From Methyloceanibacter sp. (lineage in GTDB: Bacteria > Pseudomonadota > Alphaproteobacteria > Rhizobiales > Methyloligellaceae), in NCBI GenBank assembly GCA_022865725.1, contig JALHTP010000352.1:1-26205 (forward strand): a DNA stretch of 26,205 bases. The letters run 5' to 3'. Positions within the stretch are counted from its first letter, which is position 1. The number at the start of each line of letters is the position of its first letter. The position numbers and the translations under genes were made by a program. The notes under the pieces are model-generated. The model worked only from the letters and a program-made list of their open reading frames with translations. It was not told the DNA's origin and did not search any database. Below are positions 7,200 to 16,194 of the stretch, piece by piece.

Positions 7200-8207
7200 C
7201 TAGTCGGCGTCCTTAATGCCGGCCAGGCGGGCAAGCTCATGCGCCGCGGCGGCAGCGGTCATCTCGCCGGCGCGCACTTTGTCCTCCAATTCCTGAAAGT
7301 GGCGCGCCGCGCGCTTGCCGCCCTTGAAGGCGGCGAGCAGACGCTGCTCGAAAATCTCCCGCATCCACAACGCGGCCTGTCCGCTGCGGCGCTCATCGAG
7401 CGCGCCGGAAGCGGCGAGGGCGGCATGCCGTTCCTTGACCTTCGCCCAGAGCGCGTCCAGTCCCTTATTGTCTCGTGCCGATAGCGTCAGCACCTGAGGG
7501 TCCCAGTTCTCATGGCCCGCGGAAAGGATGTGGAGCGCGGTCCGGTACTCCATCGCCGCGCGATCGGCGCGCACGACCTGGTCGCTATCGGCCTTGTTGA
7601 CGGCGATGATGTCGGCGAGTTCGAGCAGCCCGCGCTTGATGCCTTGCAGCTCATCGCCCGCGCCTGGGATCGCCACCACAACGAAGACATCGACCATGTT
7701 GGCGACGGCGGTCTCCGACTGCCCGACGCCGACCGTCTCGACCAGGACGACGTCGTGACCGGCGGCTTCGGCGAGCGCGATGGTCTCGCGCGTGGTCTTG
7801 GTGACGCCGCCGAGACTGTCGCCGGCAGGCGAGGGGCGGATATAGGCGCGGGGATCGGCAGCGAGCCTGCCCATGCGCGTCTTGTCGCCGAGGATCGAGC
7901 CGCCGCTCCGCGATGAGGTCGGGTCCACGGCGAGCACGGCGACCTTATGGTCTTCAGCAACGAGGTTAAGTCCGAGCTGGTCGATCAGGGTGGACTTGCC
8001 GGCGCCGGGCACCCCGCTGATGCCGACCCTGATGGATTTGCCGGTATAGGGCAGAAGCCGGTCGAGCAGGGCCGCGGCGTCGACCTGATCCCCGGGCTTG
8101 GCGCTCTCGACCAGCGTGATGGCGCGGGCGAGGGCCACCCGGTCGCCATCGCGGATGGCCTTGGCGGTCCGCTCGATGTCCTTCTTCGATGTGTCGCTGC
8201 CGCGCAT
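7200..8207 (-). CDS. meaB: Methylmalonyl-CoA mutase-associated GTPase MeaB
   Basis: This is a 335-residue G3E-type P-loop GTPase (ArgK/MeaB family). It protects methylmalonyl-CoA mutase and gates adenosylcobalamin loading. The P-loop GVPGAGKS is at residues 65-72. Next come the base- and switch-related segments DPTSSRSGGSILGDKTRM and VETVGVGQSE, and then NKAD for guanine recognition. The C-terminal helical dimerisation region follows. An ATG at 8207 is preferred over an in-frame TTG at 8243, because it gives the length and N-terminal helix (IERTAKAIRDGDRVALARAITL) typical of the family; neither start has a clear ribosome binding site. It lies 105 bases downstream of mutB in the same direction, so it is the last gene of the mutase cluster. 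Confidence 0.94.
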   Translation of the reverse strand: MRGSDTSKKDIERTAKAIRDGDRVALARAITLVESAKPGDQVDAAALLDRLLPYTGKSIRVGISGVPGAGKSTLIDQLGLNLVAEDHKVAVLAVDPTSSRSGGSILGDKTRMGRLAADPRAYIRPSPAGDSLGGVTKTTRETIALAEAAGHDVVLVETVGVGQSETAVANMVDVFVVVAIPGAGDELQGIKRGLLELADIIAVNKADSDQVVRADRAAMEYRTALHILSAGHENWDPQVLTLSARDNKGLDALWAKVKERHAALAASGALDERRSGQAALWMREIFEQRLLAAFKGGKRAARHFQELEDKVRAGEMTAAAAAHELARLAGIKDAD

Positions 8208-8312
8208 GGCATGCGGCGTAGGGGCAAACCGGCGCGAACGCAAGACGTTGATGATATGTTTCGGCTGGGAGGATGGAGACGCCTTTGAGGTCGAAATCGT
8301 CGACCCTGCTGC

Positions 8313-10481
8313 CTACTCGGCGGCTTGCTGCGAGTTGCCCTTCGGATCGCAGCCGAGTTTCTTGAGCAGGTCGATGGCGGCTTCGGCGATGGGTGTGCCG
8401 GGGCCGAAGATCGCCTTGGCGCCGGCTTCGTAGAGCGCCGGATAATCCTGCGGCGGGATCACGCCCCCCACCACGACCATGATATCGCCGCGGCCTTGCT
8501 CCTCGAGCGCCTCGCGCAAAGCAGGCACCAGAGTCAAATGGCCTGCCGCGAGCGACGACACGCCGACGATATGCACGTCGTTCTCGACCGCCTGGCGGGC
8601 GGCTTCCTCCGGCGTCTGGAACAGGGGGCCGATATCGACGTCGAAGCCGAGATCGGCGAAGGCGGAGGCGATGACCTTCTGCCCCCGGTCGTGGCCGTCC
8701 TGGCCCATCTTGGCGACCAGGATGCGGGGCCTGCGGCCATGCTCGGTCTCGAAGCCGTCGATCAGCTCCTTGATGCGGTTCAAGCTTCCGTCCATGCGAC
8801 CCATCTCCGCCCGGTAGACCCCGGTGATCGCCGAAACTTCCGCCCGGTGGCGGCCGTAAACCTTCTCCAGCGCGTCGGAAATCTCGCCGACGGTCGCCTT
8901 GGCGCGAGCGGCCACGACGGCGCCTTCGAGCAGATTGCCTTCGCCTGTCTCGGCGTTTCGCGTCAGCGCGTCAAGAGCCTCGCGGACCTCATTCTCGTTC
9001 CGCTCCGCCTTGAGGCGGGCGAGCTTGTCGAGCTGCTGGCGGCGCACCGACCGATTGTCCACTTTCAGGATGGCGATGTCGGCCTCGCTGCCGGGGCGAT
9101 ATTTGTTCACGCCGACGATGGTCTGCTTGCGCGAGTCGATCCGGCCTTGGGTCGCGGTCGCGGCCTGCTCGATCATGCGCTTGGGGATGCCGGCCTCGAT
9201 GGCGCGTGCCATGCCGCCGAACTTCTCCACCTCCTCGATATGGGCGAGCGCGCGCGAAGCGAGGTCGTAGGTGAGGCGCTCCACATAGAAGCTGCCGCCC
9301 CAGGGATCGATGCTGCGGGTGGTGCCGGATTCCTGCTGGAGCATGAGCTGGGTATTGCGGGCGATGCGCGCCGAGAAATCGGTCGGCAAGGCGAGCGCCT
9401 CGTCGAGCGCGTTGGTGTGCAGCGACTGGGTGTGGCCTTGGGTGGCGGCCATGGCCTCGATGCAGGTGCGCACCACATTGTTGAACACGTCCTGCGCGGC
9501 GAGGCTCCAGCCGCTGGTCTGGCAATGGGTCCTGAGCGCGAGCGAGCGCGGGTCCTTCGGATTGAACTCGTCTTTGATCAGCTTCGCCCAGAGCAGGCGC
9601 GCGGCGCGCATCTTGGCGATCTCCATGAAGAAGTTCATGCCGATCGCCCAGAAGAAGGAGAGCCGCGGCGCGAACGCATCGATATCGAGGCCGGCGGCGC
9701 GGCCTGCGCGCACATATTCGATGCCGTCGGCCAGCGTGTAGGCGAGCTCGAGGTCGGCGGTCGCTCCCGCCTCCTGCATGTGGTAGCCGGAGATCGAGAT
9801 CGAATTGAATTTCGGCATCCTCCTCGAGGTATAGGCGAAGATGTCCGAGACGATGCGCATCGAAGGCGTGGGCGGGTAGATATAGGTGTTGCGCACCATG
9901 AACTCTTTCAGGATGTCGTTCTGGATCGTGCCTGAAAGCTGCTCGGGCGGCACGCCCTGCTCCTCGCCGGCGACGATGAACAGCGCGAGAATGGGAAGCA
10001 CCGCGCCGTTCATGGTCATGGAGACGGAGACGTGATCGAGCGGGATGCCGTCGAACAAAGTGCGCATGTCGTAGATCGAATCGATGGCGACGCCGGCCAT
10101 GCCCACGTCGCCGGTGACGCGCGGATGGTCGGAATCGTAGCCGCGATGGGTGGCGAGGTCGAAGGCGATGGAGACGCCCTGCTGGCCCGCCGCGAGGTTC
10201 CGCCGGTAGAAGGCGTTGGAATCCTCTGCCGTTGAGAAGCCGGAATATTGGCGGACCGTCCAAGGCCGCTGCAGATACATGGTGGGGTAGGGGCCGCGGA
10301 GATATGGCGGCACGCCCGGCATGCCATCGAGGAAGTCGAGGCCGGCAAGATCGCCCGGCCCGTAAGCTGGCCTCACCGCGATGCCTTCCGGCGTCTGCCA
10401 AACGGAGGCCTCGACGTGCGCGGAGCTGCCGCCGTTCGGTTGGGTGAAATCCACCTCGGTGAAGGGTGGGATGCGCGTCAT
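8313..10481 (-). CDS. mutB: Methylmalonyl-CoA mutase large (catalytic) subunit
   Basis: This 722-residue adenosylcobalamin enzyme interconverts (R)-methylmalonyl-CoA and succinyl-CoA. The N-terminal TIM barrel carries the substrate-channel signature RQYSGFSTAEDSNAFYRRNL and the active-site ISGYHMQEAG. The C-terminal B12-binding domain has the base-off motif D595-G-H597-D-R-G600, with His597 as the cobalt ligand, followed by GVSSLAAGH and VVVGGVIPPQDY. Length is as expected for the catalytic subunit. It starts 6 bases after the stop of the small-subunit gene, which indicates translational coupling and heterodimer formation. The pathway is propionate, odd-chain and branched amino-acid breakdown or, in some alphaproteobacteria, the ethylmalonyl-CoA route; the window does not decide between them. 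Confidence 0.97.
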   Translation of the reverse strand: MTRIPPFTEVDFTQPNGGSSAHVEASVWQTPEGIAVRPAYGPGDLAGLDFLDGMPGVPPYLRGPYPTMYLQRPWTVRQYSGFSTAEDSNAFYRRNLAAGQQGVSIAFDLATHRGYDSDHPRVTGDVGMAGVAIDSIYDMRTLFDGIPLDHVSVSMTMNGAVLPILALFIVAGEEQGVPPEQLSGTIQNDILKEFMVRNTYIYPPTPSMRIVSDIFAYTSRRMPKFNSISISGYHMQEAGATADLELAYTLADGIEYVRAGRAAGLDIDAFAPRLSFFWAIGMNFFMEIAKMRAARLLWAKLIKDEFNPKDPRSLALRTHCQTSGWSLAAQDVFNNVVRTCIEAMAATQGHTQSLHTNALDEALALPTDFSARIARNTQLMLQQESGTTRSIDPWGGSFYVERLTYDLASRALAHIEEVEKFGGMARAIEAGIPKRMIEQAATATQGRIDSRKQTIVGVNKYRPGSEADIAILKVDNRSVRRQQLDKLARLKAERNENEVREALDALTRNAETGEGNLLEGAVVAARAKATVGEISDALEKVYGRHRAEVSAITGVYRAEMGRMDGSLNRIKELIDGFETEHGRRPRILVAKMGQDGHDRGQKVIASAFADLGFDVDIGPLFQTPEEAARQAVENDVHIVGVSSLAAGHLTLVPALREALEEQGRGDIMVVVGGVIPPQDYPALYEAGAKAIFGPGTPIAEAAIDLLKKLGCDPKGNSQQAAE

Positions 10482-10487
10482 CTTCGG

Positions 10488-12311
10488 TCAGATCTCGTCA
10501 TAGGCAGAGTGCAGAATTTGAAGCGTATCACAGCCCTGGTGAAGGAAATTGCCAATACCCGCCTGCTCCAGCGCGGCCCGGTCGGCGCCGGCCTTGCCGG
10601 CGAGGTAGACGCGCTTGGCGCCCGCCTTCCTCAGCGCGGTGGCGGTGTCGGCGGCCCGGCTCGCATAGACCTTGTCGGAGGAGCACAGGCAGGCAAGCTT
10701 GGCGCCGGAATCTTTGAATCGTTTCATCAGGTTGTCGCCGTCTCCTTGCGCCGCTTCGATGCCGCCCGACTCGAACTGGCTCTTGGCGAAGCTCGCCCGC
10801 GCATTGAAATCCGCGGGGCGGCCGAGACAGGCGAGAAAGACTTTAGGTCGTGTGCCGTGCTTGGCGAGATGAGCGTCGCTCCGGTCGCGCAGCCGCTCGA
10901 AAGGCTCCGAGAGTCGCATCGGTGCCAGCGCCTCCTTGCTCGTGGACAGCGCCGCCAGCCGCGCTTGCGCCAGCACGGCGACCTGATCCTCGGCGAGATC
11001 GGGGAAGTCGCTGGTGCCGATCAGAGTCTCCTTCCGGCGCGCGACATTTCCTTCCCGCTCGGCTCTGACCTTGGCCACGGCGCGCTGGATCGATCCTGCT
11101 TCAAGCGCCTCGGCCGCGCCGCCCTCACGCTCGATCGCCTGAAACAGCGTCCAGGCTGTGGCGCAGAGCGCGTCGGTCAGCGCCTCGATGGCGCCAGAGC
11201 CCGCGGCTGCATCGGCGACGCGATGGATATTGGCTTCCTCGATGAGGATGGTCTGCGTGTTGCGGGCGATGCGGCGGGCGAAAGCATCTGGCACCCCGAG
11301 CGCCACGCTGAACGGCAGCACACTCACCGCATCTGCCCCGCCGACCGCGGCACCCAGCGCCGCGATGGTGCCGCGCACGATGTTCCCATGCGGGTCGCGC
11401 TTGGTCATCATGCGCCAGGCGGTCTCGGCGGCGACGAAGGCCGGTCGAGGGTTAAGCCCGCAAGCCTCCGCGACCCGCGCCCAAAGCTTCCGCAAGGCTC
11501 GGAACTTGGCGATGGTCAGGAACTGGTCCTGATCGGCGGCGAGGCGGAAATAGATGAAGCGGCGCGCATCGTCGAGCTTGATGCCGCCTTGCTCCATCGC
11601 CCGCAGATAGGCGACGGCGCAGGCAAGCGCGAAGGCAAGCTCCTGCGCCTCAGAGCCGCCGGCGGCGTGGATCACTCTCCCATCGGCGACGGCGAAGGGG
11701 CCGGCAAAATCCTGCGCGGCGAGATCGGAAACGAGTCCCGCAAAGATCGGGGCGAGGTCGGGCCAGGGCTTTGGGCTCTCCCCCGTCATGGCGATCGCGC
11801 CCAAGGGATTGAAGCCGAAACGGATGTGCACGGCCTGCGGCGCAAGGCTTCGGGCCTTGACCAAAGTCGCGAGAAGCCCGGCTGCGTCCTTGGACCCGCG
11901 ACTGAGATCGAGGTCGATGGCGACGCCGGCATCGAGATAGACATTGTCCAGCACCGCGCTGATCGCGGTCCCGGTGGCGGGGAGGGCGTAGCCGTAATCG
12001 CCGATGGCGCCTTGGAACACCAGAGTGAGGCCGCTCGCGCCATTGTTCAGATCGTCGAGGATTTGCGTATTGGCGGGCTTGGGATCGGGCAGGTCGATCC
12101 GCTGCATGACGGCCCATGGCAGTCCCGGGGTGCGCCCCTCGATGCGGCTTGCCTGTTGGGCGCGGCCATAGAGCGGTTCGATGGCAATGCCGTCATAGGT
12201 CTTGGATTTGAGCGCGGCAAAAGGCGCGCCCTTCAGCGCCTCTTCCACGAGCGCCTTCCACGCCGCCTCGTCGGCGGGCGGGAAATCACTGGCCAAGGAC
12301 AGTTCCACCAT
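10488..12311 (-). CDS. mutA: Methylmalonyl-CoA mutase small (non-catalytic) subunit
   Basis: This 607-residue protein has the same two-domain plan as the large subunit but is diverged. It opens with the ASDFPPADEAAWKALVEEALKGAPF segment usual for small subunits. It keeps the barrel segments (LWARVAEACG, TAWRMMTKRDPHGNIVRGTIAALGAAVGGADAVSVLPF). In the C-terminal domain, the place where DxHxxG should be reads GRPADFNARASF (about residues 497-508), so the cobalt-ligand histidine is missing, as expected for the non-catalytic partner. The ATG at 12311 is taken rather than a TTG nine bases upstream. It is the first gene of the mutA-mutB-meaB cluster and divergent from the DUF853 gene. The ~157-base spacer should hold both promoters, but no clear boxes are visible. 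Confidence 0.95.
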   Translation of the reverse strand: MVELSLASDFPPADEAAWKALVEEALKGAPFAALKSKTYDGIAIEPLYGRAQQASRIEGRTPGLPWAVMQRIDLPDPKPANTQILDDLNNGASGLTLVFQGAIGDYGYALPATGTAISAVLDNVYLDAGVAIDLDLSRGSKDAAGLLATLVKARSLAPQAVHIRFGFNPLGAIAMTGESPKPWPDLAPIFAGLVSDLAAQDFAGPFAVADGRVIHAAGGSEAQELAFALACAVAYLRAMEQGGIKLDDARRFIYFRLAADQDQFLTIAKFRALRKLWARVAEACGLNPRPAFVAAETAWRMMTKRDPHGNIVRGTIAALGAAVGGADAVSVLPFSVALGVPDAFARRIARNTQTILIEEANIHRVADAAAGSGAIEALTDALCATAWTLFQAIEREGGAAEALEAGSIQRAVAKVRAEREGNVARRKETLIGTSDFPDLAEDQVAVLAQARLAALSTSKEALAPMRLSEPFERLRDRSDAHLAKHGTRPKVFLACLGRPADFNARASFAKSQFESGGIEAAQGDGDNLMKRFKDSGAKLACLCSSDKVYASRAADTATALRKAGAKRVYLAGKAGADRAALEQAGIGNFLHQGCDTLQILHSAYDEI

Positions 12312-12468
12312 TCTCGTCAAGCTCTAAGCTGGCTCAAGCCCCCTCCTAGCATGAAGCAGAAGCAGCGAGGAAGGCGTGCGGCGCAAAGTCCGGCCCGGTC
12401 AGAGCCGTCTTTGCGGAGGCCTCAGGAGAAGCTAGAGTGCGGCCCGGATTCGAGGAGAGGACTTAAGT

Positions 12469-14160
12469 ATGGCGAAGCGCAAGGCGGCAGCGCCGAAGGA
12501 CGATGCCGGATCGGGCACAAATGAGCCGTTCGAAGCGATCTCGGACGGCCGAGTCAATATCGGCAAGAGCACTGACCTAAAAGAGGTCGAGTTCATCCTG
12601 CTTCGACTTGCCAACCGCCACGGGCTGGTTACCGGCGCGACGGGAACCGGCAAGACCGTCACCTTGCAAGGCTTGGCAGAGGGCTTCTCAGACCAGGGAG
12701 TCCCGGTGTTCTGCGCCGACGTGAAGGGCGACCTCTCCGGCGTGGCCGAAGACGGCGAGATGAAGCCTTGGATCGAGGCGCGCGACAAGGCGATCAACTT
12801 CACGCAGAATTTCCGCGCCTACCCGGTGATCTTCTGGGACCTTTTCGGTGAGCAAGGCCTCCCAATCCGTACGACCATCTCGGAGATGGGTCCGCTTCTT
12901 CTCTCGCGCCTGATGGACTTGAGTGACGCGCAGGAGGGCGTGCTTAATATTGCCTTCAAAATCGCCGACGACGAAAAGCTTCCGCTTTCGACTCTGGCAA
13001 ATTTGCAGACCCTGCTTGAGGGCCTTGCGGCGCGCGCGGACACCCTCACCACGAAATACGGCAATGTCACCAAAGCCTCGGTCGGCTCGATTCAGCGCTC
13101 GCTGCTCGTGCTCGACCGGCAAGGCGGCGCGCATTTCTTCGGCAAGCCTGTCCTCAATATCAAGGATCTCATGCTGAAGGACGGCAAGCAGGGCTATATC
13201 AACGTGCTTGCGGCGGAGAAGCTCATGGAGTCGCCGCGGCTCTATGCGACCTTCCTTTTGTTTCTCCTCTCGGAGCTGTTCGAAGAGATGCCGGAGGTCG
13301 GCGATCCCGACAAGCCGAATCTCGTGTTCTTCTTCGACGAGGCGCATCTCCTGTTCAAGGATGCGCCGAAGGCGCTACTGGAGAAGGTCGAGCAGGTGGT
13401 GCGGCTGATCCGTTCTAAAGGTGTCGGCGTCTATTTCGTGACGCAGAATCCGCTCGACATTCCCGACACCGTATCGCGTCAGCTCGGCAATCGTATCCAG
13501 CATGCACTGCGCGCCTTCTCGCCTATGGAGCAGAGGGCGGTGAAGGCGGCGGCGACGACCTTCCGCGCCAATCCCGCTTTCGATACCGAAAAGGCCATCA
13601 TGGAGCTTGGTATCGGCGAGGCTCTCGTGTCGACGCTCGACGACAAGGGCCAGCCGAGCATCGTCCAGCGCACGCTGGTGCGGCCGCCGAATTCGCGCGT
13701 CGGACCGATCACCGACTCTGAGCGTAGCAAGATCATCGCCGCCAGCCCGGTTGAATATCCGCAGAAGCCGGCTGACAGCTCTGCCGACCAAGCGCGTCTG
13801 CAACAATGGGCCGACGGAGCCGCGGAAGCCAAAGCCGCCAGTGCCGACGAGAAGGCCGCGACAAAGACGAGTTCAGGCGGCTCTTCGCGCAGCGATGGTT
13901 TCTGGACGACGCTCGGCAAGACGCTGATCAAAACCGGCGTGCCATTGGCAACGCGCGTGCTGACGGATGCCCTTAAGGGGCGCGGCCGGCGTGGCGGAGG
14001 AGGCTTCACCGGCCTCGGCGCGCTCGACACTGGCGGCGGGGCCAGTGCAAAGAGTCCCGACGATTCAAAGACCGAGACATCGGCCGGCGACAAATATGTG
14101 CCTTTCAAGAGCATCAACGTCGTCGAGCGTGGCGTACTCGGCGGCCGCAAGCGTCAGTAG
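12469..14160 (+). CDS. HerA-like / DUF853 P-loop ATPase (YjgR family)
   Basis: This is a 563-residue cytosolic ATPase of the DUF853 (HerA helicase-like) family. The Walker A motif GATGTGKT is at residues 56-63, followed by FCADVKGDLSG, a family hallmark. Walker B is VFFFDEAHLL, with Asp290-Glu291. A sensor-like VYFVTQNPLDIPDTVSRQLGNRIQHALRAF follows. The C-terminal ~130 residues are Ala/Ser/Lys-rich, with a Gly-Arg stretch, and look disordered. HerA relatives pump or unwind DNA at ends with NurA, but YjgR-type proteins have no established role and no NurA neighbour is seen. GAGGAGAGG ends 8 bases before the ATG. The ABC-F gene follows after 40 bases on the same strand. Confidence 0.92.
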   Translation: MAKRKAAAPKDDAGSGTNEPFEAISDGRVNIGKSTDLKEVEFILLRLANRHGLVTGATGTGKTVTLQGLAEGFSDQGVPVFCADVKGDLSGVAEDGEMKPWIEARDKAINFTQNFRAYPVIFWDLFGEQGLPIRTTISEMGPLLLSRLMDLSDAQEGVLNIAFKIADDEKLPLSTLANLQTLLEGLAARADTLTTKYGNVTKASVGSIQRSLLVLDRQGGAHFFGKPVLNIKDLMLKDGKQGYINVLAAEKLMESPRLYATFLLFLLSELFEEMPEVGDPDKPNLVFFFDEAHLLFKDAPKALLEKVEQVVRLIRSKGVGVYFVTQNPLDIPDTVSRQLGNRIQHALRAFSPMEQRAVKAAATTFRANPAFDTEKAIMELGIGEALVSTLDDKGQPSIVQRTLVRPPNSRVGPITDSERSKIIAASPVEYPQKPADSSADQARLQQWADGAAEAKAASADEKAATKTSSGGSSRSDGFWTTLGKTLIKTGVPLATRVLTDALKGRGRRGGGGFTGLGALDTGGGASAKSPDDSKTETSAGDKYVPFKSINVVERGVLGGRKRQ

Positions 14161-14193
14161 AGCGGTTTACCCGGCGTCGCCTAGCCGCTACTG
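14155..14193 (+). promoter_or_regulatory. Stem-loop across the DUF853 stop and ABC-F leader
   Basis: CAGTAG plus CGG (14155-14165, with an AG bulge) pairs with CCGCTACTG at 14185-14193. The stem includes the DUF853 stop codon and ends 7 bases ahead of the ABC-F ATG. That start has only a run of C residues upstream instead of a Shine-Dalgarno sequence. The hairpin could influence coupling or attenuation of the ABC-F gene; this is inferred from position only. Confidence 0.3.
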
Positions 14194-14200
14194 ATCCCCC

Positions 14201-16090
14201 ATGCTCACCATTCAAGACATCTCGCTGCGCTTAGGCGGCCATCTCGTCCTCGATCGGGCCACCGCGGCCCTGCCGCCGAAGAGCCGCGTCGGGCTGATCG
14301 GCCGCAACGGCGCCGGAAAATCGACGCTGCTGAAGGTGATCGCCGGCATCAATGAAGCCGACGACGGAACCGTCGAGACGCCGTCTGGCACGCGCATCGG
14401 CTATGTCGCCCAGGAAACGCCAGGAGGTTCGGCGACGCCTTTCGACACGGTGCTCGCCGCGGCGGTCGAGCGCGCGCGATTGCTGGAGGAGGCCGAGCAC
14501 GCTCACGATCCGCATCGCATCGGCGAAATTCACGAGCGGCTCAATGCGATCGATGCCCATGGCGCACCGGCGCGGGCGTCCCGCATTCTTTCCGGTCTCG
14601 GCTTTTCCGAGGAAGCGCAACATCAACCGCTCTCGTCCTTCTCGGGCGGCTGGCGCATGCGGGTCGCGCTTGCAGCACTTCTCTTCTCCGAGCCCGATCT
14701 CCTGCTGCTCGACGAGCCGTCCAACCATCTCGATCTCGAGGCGGCGCTGTGGCTCGAATCCTTCCTGAAGAGTTATCGCGGCAGCCTCATCGTGGTCAGT
14801 CACGAACGCGATCTGTTGAACAACGTCGTCGATTATATCCTCCATCTGGAGCGGGGCGGGGTCACGCTCTATACCGGCAACTACGATCAGTTCACGCGGC
14901 AGCGGCGCGAGCGTCAGGTGCAGATCGAGGCGCAGCGCAGTCAGCAGGAGGCGAAGGCCAAGAAGCTGCAAGCCTATGTCGATCGTTGGCGCTACAAGGC
15001 TCACACCGCCCGCCAGGCGCAAAGCCGCCTGAAAGCCTTGGCCGCGATGGGGCCGATCGCCGCTTTGGTTCAGGACGCCTCCGTGGTGTTCGACTTTCCC
15101 AGTCCCAAGGAGCTGCGCCCGCCGCTGGTGGTGCTGGACGGCGTTGCGGTTGGCTACGCGCCCGGCGCGCCGGTGCTGTCGCAGCTCGATTTACGCATCG
15201 ATCCGGACGACCGCGTGGCGCTGTTGGGCCGCAATGGCAATGGCAAGACGACCTTGGCGCGCCTCCTAGCGGGCCAGTTGCAGCCGATGGAAGGATCCAT
15301 CGTCGCATCCGGGAAATTGCGGGTCGGCTATTTCGCCCAGCATCAAATCGAGGAGCTGATTGCCGACGAAACTCCGCTTCAGCACATGGAACGTCTGCTG
15401 GGGAGCGCAAAGCAGGGCGAGGTCCGCGCTCAGCTCGGCCGCTTCGGATTTTCGGGCGACAAGGCGAATGTCCTGGTGCGCAAGCTCTCAGGCGGCGAGC
15501 GGGCGAGGCTGTCGCTCGCGCTCATCACAAGAGACGCGCCGCATATTCTCATTCTCGACGAGCCGACCAACCATCTCGACGTGGATGCGCGCGATGCGCT
15601 GGTGCAAGCCTTGACCGATTTCGGCGGCGCGGTGGTCGTGGTCAGCCATGACCGGCATCTCTTGGGGCTGATCGCCGATCGGCTGCTGCTGGTCGACGAC
15701 GGGACGGTCAAAGAGTTCGACGGCAATCTCGACGATTATCGCGACATGATCCTGGCGTCCGCGCAGGGCCGCGGGGCGAACGGCGACAAACCGGCCAAGC
15801 GCGAGAACCGCAAGGTCGAGCGGCGCCTGTCAGCTGAGCTGCGCGAACGCAATCAGGCCTTGCGCAAGACGCTCACCCAGGCCGAGGCCGAGGTGGCCCG
15901 GCTCTCGAAGCGGCGCGCGGAGATCGACCAGATGCTGTCGGCGCCGCAATCCAATGGCGGCCCATCGGTGAGCGAGCTGATGAAGACCCGCGCCGAGGTC
16001 GAGCGGAACCTCGCCTCGGCCGAGCACCGTTGGCTGGAAGCGAGCGAAGCCGCCGACCGCGCTACGGGTGAGGGCGCGACGCGAGGATAG
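14201..16090 (+). CDS. yheS: ABC-F family ATPase, YheS-like
   Basis: This 629-residue soluble protein has two ABC ATPase domains and no membrane segments, the plan of ABC-F ribosome-associated translation factors. In domain 1, Walker A GRNGAGKST is at 34-42, the signature is FSGGWRMR (near 148-151), and Walker B is LLLLDEPSNHLDLEAALWLE. The interdomain linker runs from the GNYDQF segment through a charged helix to YVDRWRYKAHTARQAQSRLKAL. In domain 2, Walker A is GRNGNGKTT, the signature is LSGGERARLSLAL, and Walker B is ILILDEPTNHLDVDARDAL, followed by VVVSHDRHLL. The C-terminal ~90 residues are a charged coiled coil. The SGGWRMR signature and length match E. coli YheS more closely than EttA or Uup. 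No Shine-Dalgarno sequence is visible before the ATG. Confidence 0.93.
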   Translation: MLTIQDISLRLGGHLVLDRATAALPPKSRVGLIGRNGAGKSTLLKVIAGINEADDGTVETPSGTRIGYVAQETPGGSATPFDTVLAAAVERARLLEEAEHAHDPHRIGEIHERLNAIDAHGAPARASRILSGLGFSEEAQHQPLSSFSGGWRMRVALAALLFSEPDLLLLDEPSNHLDLEAALWLESFLKSYRGSLIVVSHERDLLNNVVDYILHLERGGVTLYTGNYDQFTRQRRERQVQIEAQRSQQEAKAKKLQAYVDRWRYKAHTARQAQSRLKALAAMGPIAALVQDASVVFDFPSPKELRPPLVVLDGVAVGYAPGAPVLSQLDLRIDPDDRVALLGRNGNGKTTLARLLAGQLQPMEGSIVASGKLRVGYFAQHQIEELIADETPLQHMERLLGSAKQGEVRAQLGRFGFSGDKANVLVRKLSGGERARLSLALITRDAPHILILDEPTNHLDVDARDALVQALTDFGGAVVVVSHDRHLLGLIADRLLLVDDGTVKEFDGNLDDYRDMILASAQGRGANGDKPAKRENRKVERRLSAELRERNQALRKTLTQAEAEVARLSKRRAEIDQMLSAPQSNGGPSVSELMKTRAEVERNLASAEHRWLEASEAADRATGEGATRG

Positions 16091-16194
16091 CGCGGGGATA
16101 AAGCGACCGCCGTCTCATCTCGGCGAAGGGGCGTGGCGGAAGATGCGGGTGCAATTCCCGGTCGAATTTGCGCGATAGATGGGAAACTGCCGGG

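Noticed and set aside
8325..9935. 536-codon open frame opposite mutB
   Set aside because: It mirrors codon bias of the conserved mutase gene on the other strand and shows no domain or ribosome binding site.
10248..12524. 758-codon open frame on the plus strand opposite mutA
   Set aside because: It is antisense to a gene with unmistakable family sequence, has an Arg/Gly/Asp/His-rich composition without motifs, and such long shadow frames are usual in high-G/C DNA.
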